DNA of 64,000 bases from Pseudomonas pharyngis (GTDB lineage Bacteria; Pseudomonadota; Gammaproteobacteria; Pseudomonadales; Pseudomonadaceae): positions 1-64,000 of the forward strand of contig NZ_BQID01000007.1 of assembly GCF_021602345.1 (NCBI RefSeq), in the 5' to 3' direction. A program made the translations under genes and the position numbers. Of this stretch, positions 53,008-60,402 are shown piece after piece; within the stretch, counting starts at the first letter, position 1, and the number at the start of each line of letters is the position of its first letter. The notes beneath the pieces were generated by a model, which saw only the letters and a list, made by a program, of their open reading frames with translations, was not told the DNA's origin and did no database searches.

Positions 53008-54114
53008 ATGTCTGAAGACAACATCCTCACCGCTGACGGCTGGATTCGCGGCCGGCTGATCCACGAACACGGCAGAGTCGTGTCGATCGAAGGCGAGCCT
53101 TGCGATCCGGCGACCAATGACTTGCCGTATCTGCTGCCGGGTTTCATCGACCTGCACGTCCACGGCGGTGGCGGCAAGGACATCATGGAGGGCGCCAGCG
53201 CCTTCGAGACCATCACCAAGACCCACGTGCGCTTCGGCACCACCTCGCTGCTGGCCACCACGATGACCGCGCCGAGTGCCGAGATTTCCAGCGTGCTCAA
53301 GGAAGTCGGCGAGTTCTGTGAACAGCGCCCGAAAGGTGCCGCCCGGGTTCTCGGCGTTCACCTCGAAGGCCCCTACATCAATCCCGGCAAACTCGGCGCA
53401 CAACCGAACTTTGCCCACACCGCGTTGATGGCCGAGGTCGAAGACTATCTGGCACTGGCGCCGATTCGGGTGATCACCATCGCCCCGGAAATCGCCGGTC
53501 ATGACGGCTTGATTCGTGAATTGAGCAGCCGTGGCATCCGCATGCAGATCGGTCATACCCTCGGCAGTTACGAGGAAGGCGTCGCCGCCCTCGAAGCCGG
53601 CGCCACCAGTTTCACCCACTTGTACAACGCCATGAGCCCGCTGCATCACCGCGAGCCGGGCATCGTCGGCGCCGCCCTCGCCCACGCCACATTCGCCGAG
53701 CTGATTCCGGATTTGCTGCACGTGCACCCCGGCGCGATCCGCGTGGCCCTGCGTTCGATTCCGTGCCTGTACTGCGTCACCGATTCGACCGCCGCCGCCG
53801 GCATGCCCGACGGCGAATACAAGCTCGGCAGCCACACCGTCACCAAATGCCTGGGCGGCGTGCGCCTGCCCGATGGCACCCTGGCGGGCAGCACCCTGAC
53901 CATGGATCAGGCCCTGCGCAATCTGGTGAAGATCGGTCTGCCGATCGCCGAGGCCTCGCAACGTCTTTCGCAATTCCCCGCCGACTACCTCGGCATCACC
54001 GAACGCGGGCGCCTTGCACCTGGCGCCTGGGCCGACTGCGTGCGGCTGGATCGCTCACTCACACTGACCGCCGTCATGGTCGAAGGAGAAGACATTGACT
54101 TCAAAAATGCTTGA
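53008..54114 (+). CDS. nagA: N-acetylglucosamine-6-phosphate deacetylase
   Basis: A 368-residue amidohydrolase that removes acetate from GlcNAc-6-phosphate in the cytoplasm. Motifs: 'LLPGFIDLHVHGGGGKDIMEG' (metal site), 'GVHLEGPYINPGKLGAQ', 'MQIGHTLGSYEEG', 'FTHLYNAMSPLHHREPG' and the catalytic Asp in 'CVTDSTAAAGMPDG'. The end overlaps the next gene by 20 bp. Product glucosamine-6-phosphate is the substrate of the SIS-type deaminase encoded next. Confidence 0.96.
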   Translation: MSEDNILTADGWIRGRLIHEHGRVVSIEGEPCDPATNDLPYLLPGFIDLHVHGGGGKDIMEGASAFETITKTHVRFGTTSLLATTMTAPSAEISSVLKEVGEFCEQRPKGAARVLGVHLEGPYINPGKLGAQPNFAHTALMAEVEDYLALAPIRVITIAPEIAGHDGLIRELSSRGIRMQIGHTLGSYEEGVAALEAGATSFTHLYNAMSPLHHREPGIVGAALAHATFAELIPDLLHVHPGAIRVALRSIPCLYCVTDSTAAAGMPDGEYKLGSHTVTKCLGGVRLPDGTLAGSTLTMDQALRNLVKIGLPIAEASQRLSQFPADYLGITERGRLAPGAWADCVRLDRSLTLTAVMVEGEDIDFKNA

Positions 54115-55117
54115 GGAGGCGCTGTCCTCATTCGAGGCCGTGCAAGCCCAACTGCAACAGCTCGACTCGCCAATGATCGAGATCGCCGGGCGCCTGCGTC
54201 GTCAACCGCCGCAAGTGGCGATGACCGTTGCCCGTGGCAGCTCCGACCATGCGGCGAGCTACTTCGCCTACCTGACCATGCAGCAACTGGGGATTCCGGT
54301 GGCGTCGTTGCCGATGTCGGTGGTGACCATGCAACAGGCGCCTTTGAAGGTCAGCGGTCAGGTTGCGTTCGCGTTTTCCCAGTCGGGCCAGAGCCCGGAT
54401 CTGGTCAACAGCCTGCGCCTGTTGCGCAAGCGTGGCGCGCTCAGTGTGTCGATGGTCAACGCCGCCGATTCGCCGCTGGAGGCTGCGTGCGAATTCAGCC
54501 TGCCATTGCTGGCCGGCACCGAAAGCAGTGTCGCCGCGACCAAGAGTTTCATCGCCACCCTCAGCGCCAGCGCCCGTCTGATCGCGCACTGGAAAGAAGA
54601 CGCCGAATTGCTGGAGGCGCACAACGCCCTGCCCGAAGGCCTGCGCGAAGCCGCGCAACAGGACTGGAGCCTGGCCATCGACGCCCTGCGCGATTGCGAG
54701 CGGTTGATGGTGATCGGCCGTGGCGCCGGTTTCGCCATCGCCCAGGAAGCCGCACTGAAATTCAAGGAAACCTCGGCGATCCAGGCCGAAGCCTTCAGCA
54801 GCGCCGAAGTCCGCCACGGCCCGATGGCCCTGATCGACGAACACTACCCGTTGCTGGTGTTCGCCCCGCGCGGCGCCGAACAGGCCGGTCTGCTGAGCCT
54901 GGCAGCCGAGATGCGTCAGCGCGGCGCCCGCGTGCTGCTGGCCGCCCCGGATGACGTCAGCGAACGCGACCTGACCCTCAGCCGTGCCGAGCACCCGGCC
55001 CTCGATCCGATCCTCGCGATTCAGAGTTTCTACGTGATGGCGGCCGGTCTGGCCGTGGCCCGTGGCATGGACCCGGATCAGCCGCGACACCTGAGCAAAG
55101 TCACCCGTACGCACTGA
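54095..55117 (+). CDS. Glucosamine-6-phosphate deaminase, SIS type (NagB-II-like)
   Basis: A 340-residue cytoplasmic protein with two SIS domains ('VARGSSDHAASYFAYL', 'AFSQSGQSPDLVNSLRLL', 'ETSAIQAEAFSSAEVRHGPMAL'), resembling the isomerase half of GlmS. This type replaces NagB in many proteobacteria, converting glucosamine-6-phosphate to fructose-6-phosphate and ammonia. The start is TTG at 54095: AAGGAG is 7 bases upstream, whereas the next ATG (54107) is too far. The start overlaps nagA by 20 bp. Position between nagA and the PTS supports the role. Confidence 0.88.
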   Translation: MTSKMLEEALSSFEAVQAQLQQLDSPMIEIAGRLRRQPPQVAMTVARGSSDHAASYFAYLTMQQLGIPVASLPMSVVTMQQAPLKVSGQVAFAFSQSGQSPDLVNSLRLLRKRGALSVSMVNAADSPLEAACEFSLPLLAGTESSVAATKSFIATLSASARLIAHWKEDAELLEAHNALPEGLREAAQQDWSLAIDALRDCERLMVIGRGAGFAIAQEAALKFKETSAIQAEAFSSAEVRHGPMALIDEHYPLLVFAPRGAEQAGLLSLAAEMRQRGARVLLAAPDDVSERDLTLSRAEHPALDPILAIQSFYVMAAGLAVARGMDPDQPRHLSKVTRTH

Positions 55118-55152
55118 GTCCGAACCGAACGTTTTCCTGATGAGACCGAGCC

Positions 55153-57666
55153 ATGCACAACAACAATAAAGAGCTGACTTTAAGCGCCCCGCTCAGCGGC
55201 CCGGTGCTCACGCTCGCCAAAGTCCCGGACGCGGTGTTCGCCAGCGGCGCGATGGGCGACGGCATTGCCATCGATCCGCTGAACGACACCCTGTATTCGC
55301 CCTGCGCCGGGGTGGTGATCCACGTCGCCCGCACCGGCCATGCACTGACCGTGCGCGCCGACAACGGCGCCGAGCTGTTGCTGCACCTCGGTCTGGACAC
55401 GGTGGAGTTGCAGGGTGAAGGCTTCTCGATGCTGGTCAAGGAAGGCGCGCGGGTCAGCAATGGCCAGCCGCTGCTGCGCTATGACCTGGACAAGGTCGGC
55501 CGCCAGTGCAAAAGCCTGGTCAGCCTGCTGATCCTGACCAACAGCCAGGATTTCCAGGCGCGCCCCATCACCCTGAAAACGGTGAAGGTCGGCGAGCCGC
55601 TGCTGCACATCATCGCTCGTCACAGCACAGCGGCGAATGCAGAAGAACTCGGCGGCCCGGAAGTTCTCGGTCACGTGCAGGTTGCCCATCGCGGCGGTCT
55701 GCATGCGCGCCCGGCGGCGTTGATCCGCCAGACCGCGCAAGGGTTCAAGAGCCAGTCCCAGCTGCATTTCGCCGGCAAGTCGGCATCGTGCAACAGCCTC
55801 ATCGGCTTGATGGGCCTGGCGATTGGCGAGCAGGACGAAGTGCAGGTCAGTTGCCAGGGCCCGGACGCACAGGCTGCGCTGCAAGCCTTGCTCACCGCAC
55901 TGGCCACCGCACTGCCCGAAGACCATCATGCCGCCGCACCGGTTGCCGCCGCTCCACGCAATCGCTCGGCCGAGGCTGGCGTGTTGCACGGTGTGTGCGC
56001 CGCGCCGGGACTGGTGGGCGGGCCGCTGTTTCGTCTGAACGCGATCAGCCTGCCGGCGGACACCGGCAATCATCAGCCCGAGCATCAACTACAGATTCTC
56101 GACACCGCGCTTAATCAGGTTCGCAGCGAAATCGACGGCACCCTCGTCCAGGCGAAAAAACAGCGCAATGCCGACGAGGAAGCGATCTTCGCCGCGCACC
56201 TGGCCTTGCTGGAAGACCCGGCCTTGCTCGACGCCGCCCAGCAATCGATTGAAACCGGCACGGCGGCGACCCACGCCTGGAGCCAGTCCATCGATGCGCA
56301 ATGCGAAGTGCTGCAAAACACCGGCAGCCCACTGCTGGCCGAGCGCGCCAACGATCTGCGCGACCTCAGGCAACGAGTACTGCGCGCCCTGCTCGGCGAA
56401 GCCTGGCACTACGACGTGCCGGTCGGCGCCATCGTCGCCGCCCACGAACTGACGCCGTCGGACCTGCTGCAACTGAGCGCGCAAGGCGTCGCCGGTTTGT
56501 GCATGGCCGAAGGTGGCGCGACTTCCCACGTGGCCATTCTGGCTCGGGGCAAAGGCCTGCCGTGCGTGGTCGCACTGGGCTCGGCGCTGCTCGATCAAGC
56601 GCAAGGCCTGTCGGTGGTCCTCGACGCCGACGGCGGTCGCCTCGAGCTGACGCCGAATGCCGAGCGTCTGGCCGAAGTGCAGCAGGCGCAAATCGACCGT
56701 CAGCAACGGCGCGACGCCCAGCAGGCCCAGGCCCATCTGCCGGCCGAAACCCGCAACGGCGTATCCATCGAAGTGGTCGCCAACGTCGCCTCCAGCCATG
56801 AAGCGGCCGATGCGTTTGCCAATGGCGCCGATGGCGTCGGCCTGTTGCGCACCGAATTTCTGTTCGTCGACCGCCAGACTGCACCGGACGTCGAAGAGCA
56901 ACGCGCTGCCTATCAAGCCGTGATCGATGCCATGGGCGACAAGTCAGTGATCATCCGCACCATCGACGTCGGCGGCGACAAGCAACTCGATTACCTGCCG
57001 CTGCCAGTAGAGGCCAACCCGGTGCTCGGCCTGCGTGGCATTCGCCTGGCCCAGGCCCGCCCGGAAATCCTCGATCAGCAACTGCGTGCGCTGCTACAAG
57101 TCAGCCCGTTGCAGCGTTGCCGGATCCTGCTGCCGATGGTCACCGAGGTCGACGAACTGCTGCACATCCGCCAACGGGTCGATGCGCTGCGTCTGGAACT
57201 GGGCATCAATCAACGTCCGGAAATCGGCGTGATGATCGAAGTCCCGGCCGCCGCGTTGCAGGCCGAGCAACTGGCCGAACACGCCGACTTCCTGTCCATC
57301 GGCACCAACGACCTGTCGCAATACACCCTGGCCATGGACCGCGACCACTCAGGCCTCGCCGCACGGGTCGATGCCTTGCACCCGGCGCTGCTACGCCTGA
57401 TCGCCATGACCTGCGAAGGCGCGGCGGTGCATAAACGCTGGGTCGGCGTGTGCGGCGCCCTCGCCTCGGATCCGCTGGCGACGCCAGTGTTGATCGGCCT
57501 GGGCGTGACCGAACTGTCGGTGAGCCCGGTACAGATCGGCGAAATCAAGGACCGCGTGCGCCAGCTGCACGAAGCCGAATGCCAACGCCTCGCCCGGGAC
57601 TTGCTCAAGCTGAGCAGCGCCGCCGCGGTGCGTCATGCCTGTCATCAACATTGGCCTCTGCGCTAA
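55153..57666 (+). CDS. nagF: PTS EIIA-HPr-EI fusion for N-acetylglucosamine
   Basis: An 837-residue multiphosphoryl transfer protein. EIIA(Glc-type) is residues 1-150 with phospho-His78 ('LLLHLGLDTV'). HPr is about 172-258 with His184 ('HRGGLHARPAAL'). EI is about 275-830, with phospho-His459 ('GGATSHVAILARG'), the PEP-binding 'LLRTEFLFVDR', 'IGTNDLSQYTLAMDRD' and 'GVCGALASDPLATPV' with the catalytic Cys. It passes phosphate from PEP to the permease encoded next. A linker rich in Ala/Pro separates HPr and EI. It lies 35 bp after the SIS gene. Confidence 0.96.
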   Translation: MHNNNKELTLSAPLSGPVLTLAKVPDAVFASGAMGDGIAIDPLNDTLYSPCAGVVIHVARTGHALTVRADNGAELLLHLGLDTVELQGEGFSMLVKEGARVSNGQPLLRYDLDKVGRQCKSLVSLLILTNSQDFQARPITLKTVKVGEPLLHIIARHSTAANAEELGGPEVLGHVQVAHRGGLHARPAALIRQTAQGFKSQSQLHFAGKSASCNSLIGLMGLAIGEQDEVQVSCQGPDAQAALQALLTALATALPEDHHAAAPVAAAPRNRSAEAGVLHGVCAAPGLVGGPLFRLNAISLPADTGNHQPEHQLQILDTALNQVRSEIDGTLVQAKKQRNADEEAIFAAHLALLEDPALLDAAQQSIETGTAATHAWSQSIDAQCEVLQNTGSPLLAERANDLRDLRQRVLRALLGEAWHYDVPVGAIVAAHELTPSDLLQLSAQGVAGLCMAEGGATSHVAILARGKGLPCVVALGSALLDQAQGLSVVLDADGGRLELTPNAERLAEVQQAQIDRQQRRDAQQAQAHLPAETRNGVSIEVVANVASSHEAADAFANGADGVGLLRTEFLFVDRQTAPDVEEQRAAYQAVIDAMGDKSVIIRTIDVGGDKQLDYLPLPVEANPVLGLRGIRLAQARPEILDQQLRALLQVSPLQRCRILLPMVTEVDELLHIRQRVDALRLELGINQRPEIGVMIEVPAAALQAEQLAEHADFLSIGTNDLSQYTLAMDRDHSGLAARVDALHPALLRLIAMTCEGAAVHKRWVGVCGALASDPLATPVLIGLGVTELSVSPVQIGEIKDRVRQLHEAECQRLARDLLKLSSAAAVRHACHQHWPLR

Positions 57667-57689
57667 CAAAAACAACAAGGACAAACGCC

Positions 57690-59405
57690 ATGTACCAACT
57701 CTTCATCGAAGGCCTGCAACGCCTCGGCCGCGCGCTGATGCTGCCGATCGCGATCCTGCCGATCGCCGGCCTGCTGCTGCGCCTGGGCGACACCGACCTG
57801 CTGAACATCGCGATCATCCACGATGCCGGCCAGGTGATCTTCGCCAACCTGGCGATGATCTTCGCCATCGGCATCGCGGTCGGTTTCGCCCGGGACAACA
57901 ACGGCACCGCTGGCCTCGCCGGGGTGATCGGTTATCTGGTGATGATCTCCACCCTCAAGGTGCTCGACGCCAGCATCAACATGGGCATGCTCGCCGGGAT
58001 CGTCAGCGGCCTGATGGCCGGCGCGCTGTACAACCGCTTCAAGGACATCAAGCTGCCGGAGTACCTCGCCTTCTTCGGTGGCCGGCGTTTTGTGCCGATC
58101 GTCACCGGGTTCGCGGCGGTCGGTCTGGGCGTGGTGTTCGGCTACATCTGGCCGCCGATCCAGCACGGCATCAACAGCTTCGGCGCTTTGATGATGGAAA
58201 GCGGCAGCCTTGGCGCCTTCGTGTTTGGCGTTTTCAACCGCCTGCTGATCGTCACCGGCCTGCACCATATCCTCAACAACATGGCGTGGTTCGTGTTCGG
58301 CAATTTCACCGACCCGACCACCGGCGCTCTGGTCACTGGAGATCTGTCGCGCTACTTCGCCGGCGATCCCAAGGGCGGCCAGTTCATGACCGGCATGTTC
58401 CCGATGATGATCTTCGGCCTGCCGGCCGCGTGTCTGGCGATGTACCGCAACGCCCTGCCGGAACGCCGTAAGGTCATGGGCGGGATCTTCCTGTCGATGG
58501 CACTGACTTCTTTCCTGACCGGGGTGACCGAGCCCATCGAATTTGCCTTCATGTTTCTGGCGCCGCTGCTGTATCTGGTGCATGCGTTGCTGACCGGGTT
58601 GTCGATGGCGATCACCAATGCGCTGAACATTCATCTGGGCTTCACCTTCTCCGGTGGTTTCATCGACATGGTGCTGGGCTGGGGACGCTCCACCAACGGC
58701 TGGCTGGTGGTGCCGGTGGGACTGGTTTATGCCGTCATCTATTACGCGGTGTTCGACTTCTGTATCCGCCGTTTCAATCTGAAAACCCCGGGACGTGAAG
58801 ACGTGGCCGCTGCCGAGAAATCCGTGCTGACAGAAAACGAGCGCGCCGCTGCGTACATCAAAGCCTTGGGAGGTGCCGAGAATTTGGTCACCGTCGGCGC
58901 GTGCACCACGCGGCTGCGACTGGAAATGGTCGATCGCAACAAAGCCTCCGATGCCGATTTGAAAGCACTGGGTGCAATGGCCGTGGTACGTCCGGGCAAG
59001 GGCGGCAGCCTGCAGGTGGTCGTTGGGCCGATGGCCGACAGCATCGCCGACGAAATCCGCCTGGCGATGCCCGCATTGGGCCGAGTCGTAGTGGCTGCTC
59101 CTGTCACAGTCGTCGAAACCAACGAGCCCGTTGCTATAGCCGCACCGCAAGCCCAGCAATGGCTGAGCGCCCTGGGCGGCAGCGACAACGTGCTGCAACT
59201 CGACTGCATCGCCATGAGCCGCATCCGCCTGCAACTGGCCGATGGCAAAGCGCTGTCGGAAAGCCGATTGAAAGAACTTGGATGTCTGGGTGTGAGCGCG
59301 CTGGAGGATGGCGTATGGCACTTGCTGGTAGGTGAGCGGGCGCAGAGTCTGAGTGCGGCGTTGGAGGGGTTGGTCAATCGGAGTGAGGTGAGTGCCAAGG
59401 TTTAG
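57690..59405 (+). CDS. nagE: PTS N-acetylglucosamine EIIC-EIIB permease
   Basis: A 571-residue inner-membrane permease. EIIC is residues 1-365 with about ten helices ('LGRALMLPIAILPIAGLLL', 'VTGLHHILNNMAWF', 'LTGVTEPIEFAFMFL', 'GFTFSGGFIDMVLG'). A first EIIB domain follows at about 385-460 with the phospho-Cys405 ('ENLVTVGACTTRLRLEM'). A second EIIB-like domain follows at about 485-560 ('DNVLQLDCIAMSRIRLQL'), in which the C-x-x-R spacing is lost (Ala508 in the Cys position), so it appears non-catalytic. ATG at 57690 with AAGG upstream is preferred over a longer frame. Confidence 0.95.
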   Translation: MYQLFIEGLQRLGRALMLPIAILPIAGLLLRLGDTDLLNIAIIHDAGQVIFANLAMIFAIGIAVGFARDNNGTAGLAGVIGYLVMISTLKVLDASINMGMLAGIVSGLMAGALYNRFKDIKLPEYLAFFGGRRFVPIVTGFAAVGLGVVFGYIWPPIQHGINSFGALMMESGSLGAFVFGVFNRLLIVTGLHHILNNMAWFVFGNFTDPTTGALVTGDLSRYFAGDPKGGQFMTGMFPMMIFGLPAACLAMYRNALPERRKVMGGIFLSMALTSFLTGVTEPIEFAFMFLAPLLYLVHALLTGLSMAITNALNIHLGFTFSGGFIDMVLGWGRSTNGWLVVPVGLVYAVIYYAVFDFCIRRFNLKTPGREDVAAAEKSVLTENERAAAYIKALGGAENLVTVGACTTRLRLEMVDRNKASDADLKALGAMAVVRPGKGGSLQVVVGPMADSIADEIRLAMPALGRVVVAAPVTVVETNEPVAIAAPQAQQWLSALGGSDNVLQLDCIAMSRIRLQLADGKALSESRLKELGCLGVSALEDGVWHLLVGERAQSLSAALEGLVNRSEVSAKV

Positions 59406-59464
59406 GGCGACCTCTGAAGCGATGGGTGGGGGGTGATTTGACGCATCTTTGTGCGGACTCAGAA

Positions 59465-59510
59465 TCCCCCCTCACCCTAACCCTCTCCCGGAGGGAGAGG
59501 GGACTGACCG
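59465..59510. repeat. CTCTCCCGGAGGGAGAG palindrome
   Basis: A further copy of the GC-rich palindrome seen between ydcS and ydcT: CCCCTCACCCTAACCCTCTC then CCGGAGGGAGAGGGGAC. It lies 60 bp after the nagE stop and could end its transcript. Confidence 0.75.
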
Positions 59511-59585
59511 CGTTGTTTGGGAGAGGTACGCCGACGTGACATACCGAGGTGAACTCGGGTTATAAAATGCATGCAACTCGAATCG

Positions 59586-59690
59586 TGCTTCCTCTATTTC
59601 CTCTATTTCCTTTGCTTCCTTTGCTTCCTTTGCTTCCTTTGCTTCCTCCCCTTCTTCTGCTCCTGCTCCTGCTCCTGCTTCAGCTTTCGC
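59586..59690. repeat. Pyrimidine-rich tandem repeats
   Basis: Short tandem repeats: CTCTATTTC twice, then TTTGCTTCC four times in a row, then CTGCTC-type triplet repeats (TCCTGC four times). All pyrimidines but G lie on the plus strand; the minus strand is purine-rich. The minus-strand frame across it would encode Lys/Glu/Gln/Ala runs (KEAKEAKEAKE), which looks like a by-product of the repeats. Copy number is likely to vary between strains. Confidence 0.8.
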
Positions 59691-59759
59691 TCCCCACCAC
59701 TCAACACGATGAGCGTTAGCTCGAGTAAGGCTTTTGACGTACCGGCCCCATCGGAAGGC

Positions 59760-60005
59760 TGAGTGGAGGGATTTATCCGGGGGTGGGAGCGCAGCGACCG
59801 TGCGGCGCAGCCGCATGCATCGAGAGGAGGTGCAGCGAAGCAAACCGTAGGCGATGCCCCCGGATGAATCCCGGAACGAAGGAACACCGAGCCTAGGCGA
59901 GGTGCCGAACGCAGGGGACCAGACCTTTGGTTACTTTGGGGCGTTTGCCAAAGTGACCCGCCGTAAGGGCGGAACCATAAGCCGCCGCACCCGAAGAAAC
60001 GGATA
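59760..60005. repeat. Conserved Pseudomonas intergenic repeat with pseudo-coding frame
   Basis: About 245 bp of the type I recall as widely repeated in Pseudomonas: CGATGCCCCCGGATGAATCC, GGAACGAAGGAACACCGAGC, TTTGGTTACTTTGGGGCG and 'GACCCGCCGTAAGGGCGGAAC'-like parts, with short inverted repeats (GACCCGCCGTAAGGGCGG). On the minus strand a frame from 60019 reads SLWQTPQSNQRSGPLRSAPR and continues into the adjacent tandem repeats without a natural protein pattern. I call it a repeat rather than a gene. Confidence 0.6.
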
Positions 60006-60033
60006 TTCACCCAACCCAAACCCCAAACAACAA

Positions 60034-60065
60034 AAAACCCGCTGAAATCACTCTCAGCGGGTTTT
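60034..60065 (-). terminator. Terminator of the purL-yqfO transcript
   Basis: A 12-bp stem, AAAACCCGCTGA / TCAGCGGGTTTT with an 8-nt loop, is followed on the minus strand by TTGTTG. It lies 20 bp beyond the YqfO-like gene. Confidence 0.88.
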
Positions 60066-60085
60066 CCATAACTGCGATCAGAAGA

Positions 60086-60397
60086 TCAAAAATCCTCCAA
60101 CCGCCAAACTTCATAAGCCGGTGTCTCGTAGGGATGGCTCAACTTAAGAGCCGCCACTACCGAGCGAATCAACTCATCGCAAACGACAAGCTCAACCTTC
60201 CACTCCTCGACCCGCTCAACCTGCCCAGCCTGACCAATGAACGGCTGACTCCCGTCCAGAGGCCGAAACTGACCAGAGCCAAGCACCTGCCAAGCACAGT
60301 GGTCATAGTCACCGATCCGCCCACCACCGGCAGCGAACACAGCGTCCTTGACCACCTCGACATGACTGTCAGGAACAAAAAAACCGAGCTTGTACAC
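60086..60397 (-). CDS. YqfO/NIF3-like C-terminal-domain protein
   Basis: A 103-residue protein. Read from GTG at 60397 (VYKLGFFVPDSHVE, the family's usual start), 5 bp after the purL stop; a GTG at 60415 inside purL is an alternative. Motifs: 'AVFAAGGGRIGDYDHCAWQVLG', 'GQFRPLDGSQPFIG' and 'LKLSHPYETPAYEVWRL'. It corresponds to the PII-like inserted domain of NIF3/YqfO proteins, as a stand-alone protein. Function is unknown, and close coupling to purL suggests shared expression. Confidence 0.88.
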   Translation of the reverse strand: MYKLGFFVPDSHVEVVKDAVFAAGGGRIGDYDHCAWQVLGSGQFRPLDGSQPFIGQAGQVERVEEWKVELVVCDELIRSVVAALKLSHPYETPAYEVWRLEDF

Positions 60398-60402
60398 GAC
60401 GC

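Noticed and set aside
57663-59321. A 552-residue open frame on the minus strand
   Set aside because: It is antisense to nagE and full of His/Gln/Asp runs; nagE is certain.
59586-59690. A CRISPR array
   Set aside because: The repeats are 9 bp or shorter and directly adjacent, with no spacers and no cas genes.
59472-59843. A 123-residue Lys/Glu/Ala-rich frame
   Set aside because: Its sequence comes from translating short tandem repeats; there is no ribosome site and the frame crosses two unrelated repeat types.
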